From NCBI RefSeq assembly GCF_030053415.1, contig NZ_JASGBJ010000004.1:1-64000 (forward strand): a stretch of 64,000 nucleotides of DNA. The letters run 5' to 3'. Of this stretch, positions 15,490 to 31,964 are shown one piece after another. Both the position numbers and the translations under genes were made by a program. Positions within the stretch are counted from its first letter, which is position 1. Every line of letters begins with the position of its first letter. The notes under the pieces were generated by a model. That model did not search any database. It saw nothing but the letters and a program-made list of their open reading frames with translations, and was not told the DNA's origin. The stretch is from Marinobacter sp. CHS3-4 (GTDB lineage Bacteria; Pseudomonadota; Gammaproteobacteria; Pseudomonadales; Oleiphilaceae).

Positions 15490-18400
15490 ATGACTTACTC
15501 CTATACTGAGAAAAAGCGGATTCGCAAAGATTTTAGTAAATTGCCGTCCGTTATGGATGTCCCCTATTTGCTGTCTATTCAGCTGGATTCATTCCGGGAC
15601 TTCCTCCAAAGTGAAGCCGAGCCTGACAATCGTCGGGAAACCGGTCTCCACGCAGCATTCAAATCCGTATTCCCGATTGTCAGTTATTCTGGCAACGCCG
15701 CGCTCGAATACGTGAGTTACCGCATCGGCGAGCCGGTATTTGATGTCAAGGAATGCCAGCTTAGGGGCGTCACCTACGCAGCACCGCTGCGGGTGAAAGT
15801 AAGACTTATCATTTACGATAAGGAATCGTCCAACAAGGCGATCAAGGATATTAAAGAGCAGGAAGTCTACATGGGCGAGATGCCCCTGATGACTGAAAAC
15901 GGTACCTTCGTTATCAACGGTACCGAGCGGGTTATTGTGTCCCAGCTCCACCGCTCTCCAGGTGTGTTCTTTGATCATGACAAGGGTAAAACGCACTCAT
16001 CAGGCAAGCTGCTCTATTCTGCCCGGGTGATTCCTTATCGCGGCTCCTGGCTGGACTTCGAGTTCGATGCCAAGGATTCCGTGTTTGTCCGTATCGACCG
16101 CCGTCGTAAGCTGCCGGCCTCTATCCTGTTGCGTGCTCTGGGTTATACCTCCGAGCAGATGCTGGATATGTTCTTCGACACCAGTAAATTCAGCATTGGC
16201 CCAGAAGTGTGCAAGCTGGAGTTGGTGCCTAGCCGTCTGCGTGGCGATATCGCAACGTTCGATATCAAGGACAAGAAAGGCAAGGTGATTGTTGAAGAGG
16301 GTCGCCGGATCACCGCGCGTCATATTAAACAGCTTGAAAAAGCGGGCTTGACCGAACTGGAAGTACCGACCGAGTACCTCTATGGCCGCGTATTGGCCAA
16401 AGACATGGTGGACTCCAAGTCTGGTGAAGTGCTGGTTGAGTGTAACTCCGAGCTGACCGAAGAAGTTGTTAAGACCATTCTGGATGCCGGTGTCACAGAT
16501 ATCGAAACGCTGTACACCAACGATCTGGATTGTGGTCCGTTCATGTCCGATACCCTGCGCATCGATCCGACCCGCAGCCCGCTCGAGGCTTTGGTTGAGA
16601 TCTATCGCATGATGCGTCCGGGCGAGCCGCCCACCAAGGAGTCGGCAGAGAACCTGTTTAATAACCTGTTCTTCTCTGAGGAGCGCTACGACCTGTCGTC
16701 TGTAGGTCGCATGAAGCTCAACCGCCGCCTGCGTCGCGAAGAAAGCACCGGTGAAGGTACTCTGACTCACGACGACATTATTGATGTGCTGTCTACGCTG
16801 ATCGATATTCGTAACGGTCAGGGCAACGTCGACGACATCGATAACCTGGGTAACCGCCGCGTACGTTGCGTTGGTGAGATGGCTGAAAACCAGTTCCGTG
16901 TTGGTCTGGTGCGAGTAGAACGCGCCGTTCGCGAGCGTCTGAGCCTTGCTGAAAGCGAAGGCCTGATGCCGCAGGATCTGATCAATGCCAAGCCGGTTGC
17001 GGCTGCGGTCAAAGAGTTCTTTGGTTCCAGCCAGCTGTCCCAGTTTATGGATCAGAACAACCCGCTGTCCGAAGTGACTCACAAGCGTCGTATCTCGGCC
17101 CTCGGCCCAGGTGGCCTGACTCGTGAGCGCGCCGGCTTTGAGGTGCGTGACGTACACCCGACTCACTACGGTCGGGTGTGTCCAATCGAGACGCCGGAAG
17201 GTCCGAACATCGGTCTGATTAACTCGCTGGCTACCTATGCCCGCTCCAACTCTTACGGTTTCCTCGAGAGCCCGTATCGGAAGGTCGTTGAAGGCAAGGT
17301 CACCGACGAAGTGGTCTACCTGTCGGCGATTGAAGAGAGCAATTACATCATCGCCCAGGCGAGCGCGGCGATGGATGATAAGAATCGCCTGTCCGATGAG
17401 CTGGTGACCGTTCGTCACCAGAACGAGTTCACCGTAACGCCGCCGGAAAACGTCAACTTCATGGATGTGTCTCCGCGCCAGGTTGTGTCTGTTGCAGCCT
17501 CGCTGATTCCGTTCCTTGAGCACGACGACGCCAACCGTGCACTGATGGGCTCAAACATGCAGCGTCAGGCTGTGCCGACTCTGCGTTCTCAGGTGCCTCT
17601 GGTAGGCACGGGTGTAGAGCGCACCGTGGCTCAGGATTCGGGTGTCTGTGTCTCTGCCCGTCGTGGTGGTGTGATCGAAAGCGTGGATGCGGCCCGCATC
17701 GTGGTTCGCGTCAACGACACGGAAACCGAAGCCGGTGATGCTGGTGTGGATATTTACAACCTCACCAAGTACACCCGTTCGAACCAGAATACCTGCATCA
17801 ACCAGCGTTCCATCGTGAACGAAGGCGATCAGGTTGCCCGTGGTGACGTCCTGGCGGATGGTCCTTCGGTGGATCTGGGTGAGCTGGCTCTGGGTCAGAA
17901 CATGCGCATCGCGTTCATGCCCTGGAACGGTTACAACTTTGAGGACTCCATCCTCATCTCCGAGAAAGTGGTTCAGGAAGATCGCCTGACCACCATCCAC
18001 ATTCAGGAACTGACCTGTGTGGCTCGGGATACCAAGCTGGGCAGCGAAGAAATTACCGCGGACATTCCGAACGTAGGTGAAAGCGCGCTGTCCAAGCTGG
18101 ATGAGTCCGGTATTGTTTACATCGGTGCCGAAGTGGGTGCCGGCGATATCCTGGTCGGAAAGGTAACGCCGAAAGGTGAGACCCAACTGACGCCGGAGGA
18201 GAAGCTCTTGAGGGCAATCTTCGGTGAGAAGGCCTCAGACGTGAAGGATACGTCTTCACGGGTGCCAACCGGTACTCGCGGCACCGTTATTGACGTGCAG
18301 GTCTTCACTCGTGATGGTATCGAAAAAGATCAGCGTGCTCAGGCCATCGAGAAAGAGCAGCTGGATGAGTACCGCAAAGACCTGAAAGACGAGTATCGCA

Positions 18401-19566
18401 TTGTTGAAGGCGCCACTTATGAGCGTCTGACCAACGCGCTCAAAGGTCAGGAAGTGATCAGTGGCCCGGGCCTGAAGAAAGGCGCCAAGCTAGACGAGGC
18501 TTACTTGTCAGAGCTGCCACGCGATGACTGGTTCAAGCTGCGCATGAAGGACGAGAGCCTGAATGAGCTGCTCGAGAAGTCCGAGCAGGGTCTGGAAGAT
18601 CGCAAGAAGGACCACGAAGCGCGTTTCGACGACAAGAAGGGCAAGCTTCAGCAGGGCGATGACCTGGCACCTGGCGTTCTTAAGATCGTTAAAGTGTATC
18701 TGGCCATCAAACGTCGCATCCAGCCGGGTGACAAGATGGCGGGCCGTCACGGTAACAAGGGTGTTATTTCCTCGGTGATGCCGATTGAAGACATGCCTTA
18801 CGACGAGTTCGGCAACACGGTGGATGTGGTTCTGAACCCGCTGGGTGTTCCGTCGCGGATGAACGTTGGTCAGGTTCTCGAGACGCACCTGGGTGCGGCT
18901 GCCAAGGGTCTGGGTGAGCGTATCAGTCAGATGTTGGACGAGCAGCGCAAGGTCGCTGAACTGCGCAAGCTGCTGGACGAGATCTATAACCACTCGGACG
19001 AGGTCACCAAGGTGGACCTGGATTCCCTGAGTGATAAAGAGATCCTGGCACTGGCTAATAACCTGCGCACAGGTGTTCCTATGGCAACGCCGGTTTTCGA
19101 CGGCGCCAAGGAAGCCGAAGTCAAGCACATGCTTGAGTTGGCAGGTCTTAGCACCACGGGTCAGACGGTGTTGTACGACGGTCGTACCGGCGACGAATTC
19201 GATCGCCCGGTCACGGTTGGCTATATGTACATCCTGAAGCTGAACCACCTGATCGATGACAAAATGCACGCCCGTTCCACCGGTTCGTACAGCCTGGTTA
19301 CCCAGCAGCCGCTGGGTGGTAAGGCGCAGTTCGGTGGTCAGCGCTTCGGTGAGATGGAAGTGTGGGCCCTTGAAGCCTACGGTGCAGCGTATACGCTGCA
19401 GGAAATGCTCACTGTGAAGTCTGATGATGTAAACGGTCGGACCAAGATGTACAAGAACATTGTCGATGGTGACCATCGTATGGAGCCGGGCATGCCCGAG
19501 TCCTTCAATGTTCTTGTCAAGGAAATCCGTTCGTTGGGTATCGACATCGAACTGGAATCCGAGTGA
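15490..19566 (+). CDS. rpoB: DNA-directed RNA polymerase beta subunit
   Basis: A protein of 1,358 residues from the ATG at 15490. GGGGAA at 15479-15484 sits correctly for this ATG, while the ATG at 15484 would overlap it; [15 protein letters not shown] matches the usual N-terminus. The rifampicin pocket reads [16 protein letters not shown] and [12 protein letters not shown], with all common resistance positions wild type. The catalytic-face motif [13 protein letters not shown] and the C-terminal [12 protein letters not shown] are present. Forms the core enzyme with RpoC and RpoA. Confidence 0.99.
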   Translation: MTYSYTEKKRIRKDFSKLPSVMDVPYLLSIQLDSFRDFLQSEAEPDNRRETGLHAAFKSVFPIVSYSGNAALEYVSYRIGEPVFDVKECQLRGVTYAAPLRVKVRLIIYDKESSNKAIKDIKEQEVYMGEMPLMTENGTFVINGTERVIVSQLHRSPGVFFDHDKGKTHSSGKLLYSARVIPYRGSWLDFEFDAKDSVFVRIDRRRKLPASILLRALGYTSEQMLDMFFDTSKFSIGPEVCKLELVPSRLRGDIATFDIKDKKGKVIVEEGRRITARHIKQLEKAGLTELEVPTEYLYGRVLAKDMVDSKSGEVLVECNSELTEEVVKTILDAGVTDIETLYTNDLDCGPFMSDTLRIDPTRSPLEALVEIYRMMRPGEPPTKESAENLFNNLFFSEERYDLSSVGRMKLNRRLRREESTGEGTLTHDDIIDVLSTLIDIRNGQGNVDDIDNLGNRRVRCVGEMAENQFRVGLVRVERAVRERLSLAESEGLMPQDLINAKPVAAAVKEFFGSSQLSQFMDQNNPLSEVTHKRRISALGPGGLTRERAGFEVRDVHPTHYGRVCPIETPEGPNIGLINSLATYARSNSYGFLESPYRKVVEGKVTDEVVYLSAIEESNYIIAQASAAMDDKNRLSDELVTVRHQNEFTVTPPENVNFMDVSPRQVVSVAASLIPFLEHDDANRALMGSNMQRQAVPTLRSQVPLVGTGVERTVAQDSGVCVSARRGGVIESVDAARIVVRVNDTETEAGDAGVDIYNLTKYTRSNQNTCINQRSIVNEGDQVARGDVLADGPSVDLGELALGQNMRIAFMPWNGYNFEDSILISEKVVQEDRLTTIHIQELTCVARDTKLGSEEITADIPNVGESALSKLDESGIVYIGAEVGAGDILVGKVTPKGETQLTPEEKLLRAIFGEKASDVKDTSSRVPTGTRGTVIDVQVFTRDGIEKDQRAQAIEKEQLDEYRKDLKDEYRIVEGATYERLTNALKGQEVISGPGLKKGAKLDEAYLSELPRDDWFKLRMKDESLNELLEKSEQGLEDRKKDHEARFDDKKGKLQQGDDLAPGVLKIVKVYLAIKRRIQPGDKMAGRHGNKGVISSVMPIEDMPYDEFGNTVDVVLNPLGVPSRMNVGQVLETHLGAAAKGLGERISQMLDEQRKVAELRKLLDEIYNHSDEVTKVDLDSLSDKEILALANNLRTGVPMATPVFDGAKEAEVKHMLELAGLSTTGQTVLYDGRTGDEFDRPVTVGYMYILKLNHLIDDKMHARSTGSYSLVTQQPLGGKAQFGGQRFGEMEVWALEAYGAAYTLQEMLTVKSDDVNGRTKMYKNIVDGDHRMEPGMPESFNVLVKEIRSLGIDIELESE

Positions 19567-19642
19567 GCCGAATTGTTTTTGGCAGCGTGAGCGGGCACCG
19601 TCGGTGCCCGCCCGAGAATAACGCCATCCGGAGCTGTTACTG

Positions 19643-23843
<4,201 letters not shown>

Positions 23844-23857
<14 letters not shown>

Positions 23858-23993
23858 TTTCGCGGTCAGCGACTGACCCGCCGGAAGATACCTATTCGGC
23901 GGTTGGTCAAAAAGACAGCAGTCACCTTGACTGTTCGGGGGCGCAGGCTTAAACTTGCGACCCTCAAATTTTACCCCCGCCCGTCGGGGGTAA
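23844..23993 (+). other. Three consecutive hairpins between rpoC and rpsL
   Basis: The stems are ACCGCGA/TCGCGGT (23844-23850 with 23860-23866, overlapping the rpoC stop), CCGCCG/CGGCGG (23878-23883 with 23897-23902) and TTACCCCCG/CGGGGGTAA (23971-23979 with 23985-23993). None is followed by a T run, so they are not standard terminators. They could be RNA processing or Rho-related elements, or part of a str-operon leader. Confidence 0.5.
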
Positions 23994-24027
23994 GTTTCAT
24001 TGATATGGTTTGTTGGAGTTTGCTTAC

Positions 24028-24402
24028 ATGGCAACGATTAATCAGTTGGTACGTAAGCCTCGTAAACGCAGAGCGGCCAAGAGCGACGTACCTGCTCTGC
24101 AGGCTTGCCCGCAGCGCCGTGGTGTATGCACTCGTGTATACACAACTACGCCGAAGAAGCCGAACTCAGCACTGCGTAAAGTGTGCCGTGTTCGACTGAC
24201 GAACGGCTACGAGGTTTCCTCATACATTGGTGGTGAAGGTCACAACCTTCAGGAGCACAGCGTAGTGCTGATCCGCGGCGGTCGAGTAAAAGACCTTCCG
24301 GGTGTTCGCTACCACACTGTTCGCGGAACGCTGGACACTCAGGGTGTACAGAACCGTAAGCAGGGTCGCTCCAAGTACGGTGCAAAACGACCCAAGTCCT
24401 GA
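24028..24402 (+). CDS. rpsL: 30S ribosomal protein S12
   Basis: A protein of 124 residues at the decoding centre. Streptomycin-related lysines are wild type (Lys43/Lys44 in [12 protein letters not shown], Lys88 in [13 protein letters not shown]). The start is the ATG at 24028 ([12 protein letters not shown]), with TTGGAG about 12 bases upstream; the open frame from 24010 is not needed. First gene of the str operon rpsL-rpsG-fusA-tufA. Confidence 0.98.
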   Translation: MATINQLVRKPRKRRAAKSDVPALQACPQRRGVCTRVYTTTPKKPNSALRKVCRVRLTNGYEVSSYIGGEGHNLQEHSVVLIRGGRVKDLPGVRYHTVRGTLDTQGVQNRKQGRSKYGAKRPKS

Positions 24403-24515
24403 TGTCCCAAACGGGTGTCTTTTATCGTTGTTATGTAGAACGGTAAGAGTAAGGCTGAGTAGCTGATGCTATCTCAGGGGTTCCTGAAGACCTTTTAACA
24501 GATAAGGGCTTATCG

Positions 24516-24986
24516 ATGCCTAGAAGAAGAGTTGCAGCAAAACGGGAAATTATCCCGGATCCGAAGTTCAACAGTGCAAGACTGGCCAAGTTCATCAACC
24601 ACGTTATGGAAAGTGGTAAGAAGGCCGTTGCAGAGCGCATTGTTTATGGCGCGCTCGACATTGTTGCCGACAAGTCAAAAGAAGAGCCGATCGACATGTT
24701 CGAGAAGGCCCTGGAAAACATCCAGCCGATGGTCGAGGTCAAATCTCGTCGCGTGGGTGGTGCTACTTACCAGGTGCCTGTCGAAGTAAGGCCTTCGCGT
24801 CAGAACGCGCTGGCCATGCGCTGGCTCGTAGAATTCTCACGGAAGCGTGGTGAAAAGTCCATGGCTCAGCGCCTGGCAGGTGAAATCCTGGATGCCGCTG
24901 ACAGCAAGGGCTCCGCTGTTAAGAAGCGCGAAGACGTTCATCGCATGGCAGAAGCCAACAAGGCGTTCTCTCACTTCCGTTTCTAA
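24516..24986 (+). CDS. rpsG: 30S ribosomal protein S7
   Basis: A protein of 156 residues that starts assembly of the 30S head and contacts the E-site t[21 protein letters not shown] and the [16 protein letters not shown] stretch are present. The 113-base gap after rpsL is longer than elsewhere in the operon; in E. coli the corresponding gap carries the S7 autoregulatory site, and a similar role is possible here but no matching structure was verified. Confidence 0.98.
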   Translation: MPRRRVAAKREIIPDPKFNSARLAKFINHVMESGKKAVAERIVYGALDIVADKSKEEPIDMFEKALENIQPMVEVKSRRVGGATYQVPVEVRPSRQNALAMRWLVEFSRKRGEKSMAQRLAGEILDAADSKGSAVKKREDVHRMAEANKAFSHFRF

Positions 24987-25004
24987 TAAGCCGAGGTTTA
25001 TACA

Positions 25005-27110
25005 GTGGCACGCAAGACTCCGATCAAAAGATACAGAAACATTGGTATTTGTGCGCACGTTGATGCGGGCAAAACCACAACCACCGAGCGGGTTCTGTTC
25101 TACACCGGTATTTCTCACAAAATCGGTGAAGTACATGATGGCGCTGCGACCATGGACTGGATGGAGCAGGAGCAGGAGCGTGGTATTACCATCACCTCTG
25201 CTGCGACCACCACGTTCTGGCAGGGCATGGACCAGCAGTACGACGAGCACCGCATTAACATCATCGACACCCCGGGACACGTTGACTTTACCATCGAGGT
25301 AGAGCGTTCATTGCGTGTACTCGACGGCGCCGTTGTTGTGTTCTGCGGTTCCTCTGGTGTTGAGCCTCAGTCAGAGACGGTATGGCGCCAGGCCAACAAG
25401 TACGAAGTTCCTCGCATGGTGTTCGTCAACAAGATGGATCGTGCCGGCGCGAACTTCCTGCGAGTGGTTGAGCAGATTAAGAAGCGTTTGGGTGCGAACT
25501 GCGTTCCCGTTCAGCTGCCAATTGGCGCTGAAGACCAGTTTGCGGGTGTTATCGACCTGATTCGTAACAAGGCTATTTACTGGAACGAAGACGACGCGGG
25601 TGCGACTTACGACCAGCGTGACGTACCAGCCGAAATGGCGGATGAAGTTGCCAAGTACCGCGAAGAGATGGTGGAGGCAGCAGCCGAAGCAAACGAAGAG
25701 CTGATGGAGCGCTATCTCGAAGAAGGCGAGCTGAGCATCGAAGACATCAAGAAAGGTCTTCGTCTGCGCACACTGGCCAACGAGATTGTTATCGCTACCT
25801 GCGGTTCTGCGTTCAAGAACAAGGGTGTTCAGGCCGTTCTTGATGCGGTTGTCGAGTTCCTTCCTGCGCCGGACGAAGTTAAAGCCATTCGTGGTGAAAT
25901 TGACGAAGACGGCACCGAGGAGCTGCGTGAGGCTGATGACAATGCACCTTTCGCTGCACTGGCCTTCAAGATCGCAACCGATCCGTTCGTAGGCACGCTG
26001 ACCTTCTTCCGGGTTTACTCGGGTAAGCTGGAATCCGGTAACGCGGTCTACAACTCGGTCAAGCAGAAGAAAGAGCGTGTCGGCCGGATGGTTCAGATGC
26101 ACTCGAAAGAGCGCCAGGAAATCAAAGAAGTTCTGGCGGGCGATATCGCTGCAGCGATTGGTCTGAAGAATGTGACCACAGGTGACACGCTGTGCGACGA
26201 GAATCACAAGATCATTCTCGAGCGTATGGAATTCCCGGATCCTGTTATTTCGGTTGCGGTTGAGCCGAAGTCGAAGGCAGACCAGGAGAAGATGGGTACA
26301 GCGCTGGGTAAGTTGGCCCAGGAAGATCCGTCTTTCCAGGTTCGTACCGACGAAGAATCCGGTCAGACCATCATCTCCGGTATGGGTGAGCTTCACCTCG
26401 ACATTATCGTTGATCGCATGAAGCGTGAGTTCAAGGTTGAGGCGAACATTGGTAAGCCACAGGTTGCGTATCGTGAGTGCATCCGTAAGCCGGTAGACGT
26501 CGAAGGCAAATTCGTACGTCAGTCCGGTGGTCGCGGTCAGTACGGTCACGTCAAGCTGAAGCTTGAGCCGCTGCCCCTGGACGACGAAGATGGCGATAAC
26601 TTTATCTTTGTGAACGAAATCGTTGGCGGTGTAGTTCCGAAGGAATACATCCCGGCTGTCCAGCAGGGTATTGAAGAGCAGATGAAGAACGGCTGTCTGG
26701 CTGGTTATCCTCTGCTTCGCATCAAAGCCACGCTGTACGATGGTTCCTATCACGACGTTGACTCCAACGAAATGGCGTTCAAGGTCGCGGGTTCCATGGC
26801 CATGAAGAAAGGTGCCTTGGAAGCGAATCCGGCACTGCTTGAGCCGCTGATGAAGGTCGAAGTAGCGACTCCCGAGGACTACATGGGTGACGTTGTTGGT
26901 GACCTGAACCGTCGTCGTGGCCTGGTGCAGGGTATGGAAGATACCCCAGCGGGCAAGACGATCCGTGCCGAAGTTCCGCTGTCGGAGATGTTCGGTTACG
27001 CCACCGATCTGCGTTCTGCAACGCAGGGCCGGGCGTCTTATTCGATGGAATTCTCCCGTTATATGGAAGCTCCTTCGAACATTGCCGATGCGATCATTAA
27101 AAAGGGTTGA
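25005..27110 (+). CDS. fusA: Elongation factor G
   Basis: A translocation GTPase of 701 residues starting with GTG at 25005 ([18 protein letters not shown]). GTPase motifs are [12 protein letters not shown] (17-28), [14 protein letters not shown] and NKMDR. Domains II-V follow, including the domain IV stretch [12 protein letters not shown] and the C-terminal [20 protein letters not shown]. Length is typical. tufA starts 35 bases downstream. Confidence 0.98.
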   Translation: MARKTPIKRYRNIGICAHVDAGKTTTTERVLFYTGISHKIGEVHDGAATMDWMEQEQERGITITSAATTTFWQGMDQQYDEHRINIIDTPGHVDFTIEVERSLRVLDGAVVVFCGSSGVEPQSETVWRQANKYEVPRMVFVNKMDRAGANFLRVVEQIKKRLGANCVPVQLPIGAEDQFAGVIDLIRNKAIYWNEDDAGATYDQRDVPAEMADEVAKYREEMVEAAAEANEELMERYLEEGELSIEDIKKGLRLRTLANEIVIATCGSAFKNKGVQAVLDAVVEFLPAPDEVKAIRGEIDEDGTEELREADDNAPFAALAFKIATDPFVGTLTFFRVYSGKLESGNAVYNSVKQKKERVGRMVQMHSKERQEIKEVLAGDIAAAIGLKNVTTGDTLCDENHKIILERMEFPDPVISVAVEPKSKADQEKMGTALGKLAQEDPSFQVRTDEESGQTIISGMGELHLDIIVDRMKREFKVEANIGKPQVAYRECIRKPVDVEGKFVRQSGGRGQYGHVKLKLEPLPLDDEDGDNFIFVNEIVGGVVPKEYIPAVQQGIEEQMKNGCLAGYPLLRIKATLYDGSYHDVDSNEMAFKVAGSMAMKKGALEANPALLEPLMKVEVATPEDYMGDVVGDLNRRRGLVQGMEDTPAGKTIRAEVPLSEMFGYATDLRSATQGRASYSMEFSRYMEAPSNIADAIIKKG

Positions 27111-27145
27111 TACCCAGGACTTAAGAAACAGGAAGAGGTGTAACC

Positions 27146-28342
27146 GTGTCTAAAGAAAAATTTGAGCGTAGTAAACCGCACGTAAACGTGGGCACCATTG
27201 GTCACGTAGACCATGGTAAGACCACGCTGACAGCTGCCCTGACTCGTGTATGTCACGAGGTATGGGGAACGGGTTCTGCGAGTGCATTCGACTCGATCGA
27301 TAACGCACCGGAAGAGAAGGCGCGTGGTATCACCATCGCGACCTCTCACGTTGAGTACGATTCACCGGCACGTCACTACGCACACGTAGACTGCCCGGGC
27401 CACGCTGACTATGTGAAGAACATGATCACTGGTGCGGCGCAGATGGACGGCGCGATTCTGGTTTGCTCCGCAGCTGACGGCCCCATGCCGCAGACTCGTG
27501 AGCACATCCTGCTGTCCCGTCAGGTAGGCGTTCCTTTCATCGTTGTGTTCCTGAACAAAGCGGACATGGTTGACGATGAAGAGCTGCTTGAGCTGGTTGA
27601 GATGGAAGTTCGTGATCTGCTGAGCCAGTACGACTTCCCAGGCGACGACACGCCGATCGTTACCGGTTCTGCGCTGATGGCGCTGGAAGGTAAGGACGAC
27701 AACGAGATGGGTACTACGGCTGTTAAGAAGCTGGTAGAAGCCCTGGACGAATACATCCCGGATCCTGAGCGTGCGATTGATCAGCCGTTCCTGATGCCGA
27801 TCGAGGACGTATTCTCTATCTCTGGTCGCGGTACTGTAGTGACCGGTCGTGTAGAGCGTGGCGTACTGAAGACAGGCGACGAAGTTGAGATCGTTGGTCT
27901 GAAGGACACCGTGAAGACGACCTGTACTGGTGTTGAGATGTTCCGCAAGCTGCTGGACGAAGGTCGTGCAGGTGAGAACATTGGTGCGCTGCTGCGTGGC
28001 ACCAAGCGTGACGACGTAGAGCGTGGTCAGGTTCTGGCGGTTCCAGGTTCCATCACTCCGCACACCAAGTTCGAGTGCGAAGTGTATGTCCTGAGCAAAG
28101 AAGAAGGTGGTCGTCATACGCCGTTCTTCAAGGGCTACCGTCCGCAGTTCTACTTCCGTACCACCGACGTCACAGGTTCCTGTGAGCTGCCGGAAGGTGT
28201 GGAAATGGTAATGCCGGGTGACAACGTCAAGATGAGTGTTACCCTGATCGCCCCGATCGCCATGGAAGATGGCCTGCGCTTCGCGGTTCGCGAAGGCGGT
28301 CGTACCGTTGGTGCCGGCGTGGTCTCCAAGATCATCGAGTAA
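27146..28342 (+). CDS. tufA: Elongation factor Tu (copy 2)
   Basis: A protein of 398 residues with the same sequence as the product at 10541. The start is GTG at 27146 with AGGAAGAGG 9-17 bases upstream, while the other copy uses ATG. It is last in the str operon and is followed by a strong terminator. Having one tuf gene with fusA and one with tRNA genes is the usual gammaproteobacterial arrangement. Confidence 0.98.
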   Translation: MSKEKFERSKPHVNVGTIGHVDHGKTTLTAALTRVCHEVWGTGSASAFDSIDNAPEEKARGITIATSHVEYDSPARHYAHVDCPGHADYVKNMITGAAQMDGAILVCSAADGPMPQTREHILLSRQVGVPFIVVFLNKADMVDDEELLELVEMEVRDLLSQYDFPGDDTPIVTGSALMALEGKDDNEMGTTAVKKLVEALDEYIPDPERAIDQPFLMPIEDVFSISGRGTVVTGRVERGVLKTGDEVEIVGLKDTVKTTCTGVEMFRKLLDEGRAGENIGALLRGTKRDDVERGQVLAVPGSITPHTKFECEVYVLSKEEGGRHTPFFKGYRPQFYFRTTDVTGSCELPEGVEMVMPGDNVKMSVTLIAPIAMEDGLRFAVREGGRTVGAGVVSKIIE

Positions 28343-28343
28343 T
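27147..28343 (+). repeat. tuf direct repeat, copy 2
   Basis: Partner of 10542-11738, same orientation, 16.6 kb apart. Homologous recombination between the copies could delete the rplKAJL-rpoBC region, which would be lethal, so conversion without crossover is the expected stable outcome. Confidence 0.93.
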
Positions 28344-28358
28344 CCTCGTTTGATCCGG

Positions 28359-28389
28359 AAAAAGGGGCTGATGGTTCAGCCCCTTTTTC
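28359..28389 (+). terminator. Rho-independent terminator after tufA
   Basis: AAAAAGGGGCTG (28359-28370), a 6-base loop and CAGCCCCTTTTT (28377-28388) form a strong stem with a T-rich tail, 16 bases after the tufA stop. It separates the str operon from the S10 operon. Confidence 0.93.
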
Positions 28390-28436
28390 TATGTCCGTCG
28401 CAGAATCTGACCCGGTAGAGTCACTGCTGAATGCAG

Positions 28437-28465
28437 TTGACACTGTTGGGTATTATGCATACAAT
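28437..28465 (+). promoter_or_regulatory. Sigma70 promoter of the S10-spc operons
   Basis: TTGACA at 28437-28442 and TACAAT at 28460-28465 are spaced by exactly 17 bases: a perfect -35 and a one-mismatch -10. It lies 62 bases before rpsJ. The implied leader is about 55 bases, too short for an E. coli-type S10 leader with L4 regulation. Confidence 0.9.
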
Positions 28466-28527
28466 GCGGCTCCTTTTTTTGAAGGTCGGCTAACTAAGTA
28501 GCTGCTACGAGTGGAGTTTGGTGCATC

Positions 28528-28839
28528 ATGCAAAGCCAAAAAATTCGAATTCGGTTGAAGGCGTTTGATTATCGCCTTATCGACCAGTCAACGCAGGAGA
28601 TCGTCGATACCGCGAAGCGGACCGGCGCTCAGGTGCGTGGACCAATTCCTCTGCCGACGCGGAAGGAAAAGTACACGGTTCTGATTTCCCCGCACGTCAA
28701 TAAAGACGCGCGTGATCAGTACGAGATTCGTACACACAAGCGTTTGCTGGACATCGTCGAACCGACGGAGAAAACAGTAGACGCTCTGATGAAGCTGGAT
28801 CTGGCAGCGGGTGTAGACGTTCAGATCAGCCTCGGCTAA
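28528..28839 (+). CDS. rpsJ: 30S ribosomal protein S10
   Basis: A protein of 103 residues of the 30S head, also NusE, which binds the NusG C-terminal domain. [17 protein letters not shown] and the [18 protein letters not shown] stretch identify it. First gene of the long ribosomal cluster, directly behind a consensus promoter; its mRNA likely continues through rplQ or to the internal promoter before rpsM. Confidence 0.98.
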
Positions 28840-28914
28840 TACCGCCAGGTATTAGTCTGTGTAACTGTCATAAGGCCATAGAGGGTGAAAGCCCCGTACA
28901 CTAAGAGGTGACAC

Positions 28915-29553
28915 ATGGCGATTGGTATTGTCGGTCGTAAGGCCGGTATGACCCGTATTTTTACGGAAGACGGGCAAGCAGTGCCCGTAACGGTAGTCGA
29001 GGTTGAGCCCAACCGGATTACCCAACTGAAAACTCTTGAAAGCGATGGCTATCGTGCGGTTCAGGTAACCGTTGGAAAGCGTCGTTCCTCTCGTGTGACC
29101 AAGAGCGAAGCAGGCCATTTTGCGAAAGCTGGCGTTGAAGCCGGTCGCGGGCTGTGGGAATTCCGTCTTGCTGACGGTGAAGGTGACGAGCTGACTGCTG
29201 GTGGCGAAATCAACGCCTCCATTTTTGAAGACGGTCAGGTTGTCGATGCGATTGGTCAGTCCAAGGGTAAAGGTTTCCAGGGTGGCGTTAAGCGTTGGAA
29301 CTTCTCCATGCAGGACGCCACACACGGCAACTCCCTTTCTCATCGTGCTCCGGGTTCTATCGGTCAGAACCAGACGCCGGGCAAGGTATTCAAGGGCAAG
29401 AAAATGGCGGGCCAGATGGGTAATGCGCAGGTTACTGTGCAGAACCTTCAGGTTGTCCGCGTTGACGCCGAGCGCAACCTTCTGCTGATTCGTGGTGCCG
29501 TTCCGGGCGCTACTGGCGGAAATGTTGTCATCAAGCCTGCAGTTAAAGCCTGA
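28915..29553 (+). CDS. rplC: 50S ribosomal protein L3
   Basis: A protein of 212 residues that nucleates 50S assembly and reaches the peptidyl transferase centre. [17 protein letters not shown] at the N-terminus and the loop [20 protein letters not shown] are diagnostic; the Gln in GQNQTPG is the residue methylated by PrmB in E. coli. AAGAGGTGA lies 6-14 bases upstream of the ATG. Confidence 0.98.
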   Translation: MAIGIVGRKAGMTRIFTEDGQAVPVTVVEVEPNRITQLKTLESDGYRAVQVTVGKRRSSRVTKSEAGHFAKAGVEAGRGLWEFRLADGEGDELTAGGEINASIFEDGQVVDAIGQSKGKGFQGGVKRWNFSMQDATHGNSLSHRAPGSIGQNQTPGKVFKGKKMAGQMGNAQVTVQNLQVVRVDAERNLLLIRGAVPGATGGNVVIKPAVKA

Positions 29554-29564
29554 GGAGCGGTGCG

Positions 29565-30170
29565 ATGGAATTGACTATTACAGGTAGCGGCAAGGGAATT
29601 TCTGTTTCCGACGCTGCGTTTGCCAAAGATTTTAACGAGTCGCTGGTTCATCAGGTGGTCACTGCTTACATGGCAGGTGGTCGTCAGGGAACCAAGGCTC
29701 AGAAGACGCGTTCTGAGGTGTCTGGCGGTGGTAAGAAGCCGTGGCGTCAGAAGGGTACAGGTCGTGCCCGCGCAGGTACCATCCGCAGCCCGATCTGGCG
29801 TGCCGGTGGTGTGACCTTTGCTGCCAAGCCTCGTGGCTTCGAGCAGAAGGTCAACCGCAAGATGTACCGTGCTGCGATGTGCTCTATTTTGTCCGAGCTG
29901 GTTCGTCAGGAGCGCCTGGTGGTGGTAGACGACATGAATGTCGATACCCCGAAGACCAAGGCCTTCAACGCCAAACTGAAAGATCTCGGTGTCAGCAATG
30001 CCCTGATTCTGTCCGACAGCGTCGAGCAGAACCTGCATCTGGCGTCACGCAACATTCCTCACGTTGATGTGCGTGATGTTGCTGGTCTGGATCCGGTTAG
30101 CCTGGTCGCCTTTGAGAGTGTTGTGGTGACTGTTCCCGCTCTGAAGAAGATTGAGGAGATGCTGGGATGA
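29565..30170 (+). CDS. rplD: 50S ribosomal protein L4
   Basis: A protein of 201 residues lining the exit tunnel; in E. coli it represses the S10 operon. The tunnel loop [20 protein letters not shown] is present and intact. The stop overlaps the rplW start by 4 bases. Confidence 0.98.
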   Translation: MELTITGSGKGISVSDAAFAKDFNESLVHQVVTAYMAGGRQGTKAQKTRSEVSGGGKKPWRQKGTGRARAGTIRSPIWRAGGVTFAAKPRGFEQKVNRKMYRAAMCSILSELVRQERLVVVDDMNVDTPKTKAFNAKLKDLGVSNALILSDSVEQNLHLASRNIPHVDVRDVAGLDPVSLVAFESVVVTVPALKKIEEMLG

Positions 30171-30460
30171 ATCAGGAACGTATTTATCAGGTTCTTTTGG
30201 GGCCGCACGTATCAGAGAAAGCTTCGCTGGTTGGTGAAAAAGGCCAGGTGGTTTTCAAGGTAGCTCCGGATGCAACCAAGCCCGAGATCAAGAAAGCCGT
30301 TGAGCAGCTGTTCAACGTCACCGTCGAAGGTGTTCAGGTTCTGAACCGTAAGGGTAAGCTCAAGCGCACTATCCGCGGGTTCGGCAAGCGTAATGATCTT
30401 CGCAAGGCTTATGTAAAGCTTGCCGAAGGTCAGGACATCGATTTTATGGATGTGGAATAA
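30167..30460 (+). CDS. rplW: 50S ribosomal protein L23
   Basis: A protein of 97 residues at the tunnel exit, docking site for trigger factor and [23 protein letters not shown] and [15 protein letters not shown] match the family. The ATG overlaps the rplD stop, so translation is coupled. Confidence 0.97.
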   Translation: MNQERIYQVLLGPHVSEKASLVGEKGQVVFKVAPDATKPEIKKAVEQLFNVTVEGVQVLNRKGKLKRTIRGFGKRNDLRKAYVKLAEGQDIDFMDVE

Positions 30461-30477
30461 GGTAAAGGGGTCGTAAA

Positions 30478-31305
30478 ATGCCGATCGTCAAAACCAAGCC
30501 AACATCTGCCGGCCGCCGTCACGTTGTAAAGCTCTACAACCCTGATCTTCATCGGGGGCGCCCTTACGAGCCGTTGTTGGAAACATTGAGTAAATCGGGT
30601 GGTCGTAACCATTTTGGTCGCATCACTACCCGTCACGTTGGTGGTGGTCACAAGAAGCACTACCGCGTTATTGACTTTAAGCGGACCAAAGATGGTATTC
30701 CGGCGACTATTGAGCGCCTGGAATACGATCCTAACCGCTCAGCGCACATTGCGCTCCTGAAGTATGCCGATGGCGAGCGTCGTTACATCATCGCTCCCAA
30801 AGGTATGCAGATTGGGGATCCTGTGCGTTCCGGTATCGACGCGCCGATTAAAGTAGGCAGCACGCTTCCGCTTCGGAATATTCCGGTCGGTTCTGTTGTT
30901 CACTGCGTCGAAATCAAGCCTGGCAAAGGTGCTCAGCTGGCTCGCTCTGCGGGCGCATCCGTACAGCTGGTTGCTCGGGAGGGGGCTTACGCCACCATCC
31001 GCCTGCGTTCAGGTGAAATGCGTAAGGTGCTTGTTGACTGTCGCGCCACATTGGGCGAGGTGTCCAACAGCGAACACAGTCTCAAGCAGCTTGGTAAAGC
31101 GGGTGCATCACGTTGGCGCGGTAAACGTCCAACAGTACGTGGTGTTGCTATGAACCCAGTTGACCACCCACATGGTGGTGGTGAAGGGCGTACCTCTGGC
31201 GGACGTCACCCGGTAACTCCGTGGGGTGTTCCGACCAAAGGACATAAGACTCGTAAGAACAAGCGTACTGACAAGATGATAGTACGTCGTCGTTCAGCCA
31301 AGTAA
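30478..31305 (+). CDS. rplB: 50S ribosomal protein L2
   Basis: A protein of 275 residues next to the peptidyl transferase centre. [37 protein letters not shown] and the catalytic-region [18 protein letters not shown] (with the conserved His) are visible. Length is normal. Confidence 0.98.
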   Translation: MPIVKTKPTSAGRRHVVKLYNPDLHRGRPYEPLLETLSKSGGRNHFGRITTRHVGGGHKKHYRVIDFKRTKDGIPATIERLEYDPNRSAHIALLKYADGERRYIIAPKGMQIGDPVRSGIDAPIKVGSTLPLRNIPVGSVVHCVEIKPGKGAQLARSAGASVQLVAREGAYATIRLRSGEMRKVLVDCRATLGEVSNSEHSLKQLGKAGASRWRGKRPTVRGVAMNPVDHPHGGGEGRTSGGRHPVTPWGVPTKGHKTRKNKRTDKMIVRRRSAK

Positions 31306-31328
31306 ACGACTACATAGAGGTAAATGCT

Positions 31329-31604
31329 GTGCCACGTTCTTTGAAGAAAGGTCCTTTTATAGACCTGCATCTGTTGAAGAAGGTCGAGGCAGCTCTGGAA
31401 GCGAACGACAAGCGACCGATCAAGACCTGGTCGCGTCGTTCCACGGTCTTTCCGGAGTTTGTAGGCTTGACCATTGCAGTCCACAACGGCAAGCAGCACG
31501 TGCCGGTTTATGTCACCGAAGATATGGTAGGACATAAGCTGGGTGAGTTCGCGGCGACGCGTACTTATCGTGGTCATGCGGCCGACAAGAAAGCTAAACG
31601 CTGA
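31329..31604 (+). CDS. rpsS: 30S ribosomal protein S19
   Basis: A protein of 91 residues of the 30S head. It starts with GTG at 31329 ([19 protein letters not shown] follows), with AGAGGTAAA 6-14 bases upstream. [16 protein letters not shown] is the family signature. Confidence 0.97.
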   Translation: MPRSLKKGPFIDLHLLKKVEAALEANDKRPIKTWSRRSTVFPEFVGLTIAVHNGKQHVPVYVTEDMVGHKLGEFAATRTYRGHAADKKAKR

Positions 31605-31620
31605 TTGTGAGGGAATAGAA

Positions 31621-31953
31621 ATGGAAGTAGCAGCCAAGTACAAGGGCGCTAACCTCTCAGCTCAGAAAGCACGTCTTGTCGCTGACCAAGTACGTGGAAA
31701 GGCTGTTGAGGATGCCCTGAATATTCTGACTTTCAGCCCTAAGAAGGCAGCGGTTGTACTCAAGAAAGCGCTTGAGTCTGCCATTGCCAACGCTGAGCAC
31801 AACGAAGGTCTGGACGTAGATGATCTGCGGGTTTCCACCGTTATGGTGGATGAAGGTCCGACGCTCAAGCGAATCAAAGCTCGAGCCAAGGGGCGCGCTG
31901 ACCGTATTTTCAAGCGCACCTGTCATATCACCGTCAAGGTCGCCGACAAGTAG
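31621..31953 (+). CDS. rplV: 50S ribosomal protein L22
   Basis: A protein of 110 residues lining the exit tunnel. The start is the ATG at 31621 ([20 protein letters not shown]), with GAGGGAATA just upstream; the longer frame from 31543 overlaps rpsS and is rejected. The tunnel hairpin [17 protein letters not shown] is intact, with no change suggestive of macrolide resistance. Confidence 0.97.
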   Translation: MEVAAKYKGANLSAQKARLVADQVRGKAVEDALNILTFSPKKAAVVLKKALESAIANAEHNEGLDVDDLRVSTVMVDEGPTLKRIKARAKGRADRIFKRTCHITVKVADK

Positions 31954-31964
31954 GAGATGCTCAG

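Noticed and set aside
16000..17523. Open frame of 507 codons on the minus strand opposite rpoB
   Set aside because: It is a mirror of the highly biased codon use of rpoB. The translation has no recognisable domain and lies fully inside a certain gene.
25371..26753. Open frame of 460 codons on the minus strand opposite fusA
   Set aside because: Shadow of strong codon bias in fusA; no ribosome site or family resemblance.
28466..28527. S10 leader with L4 autoregulation before rpsJ
   Set aside because: The leader after the consensus promoter is only about 55 bases, too short for the known E. coli structure, and no matching stems were found.
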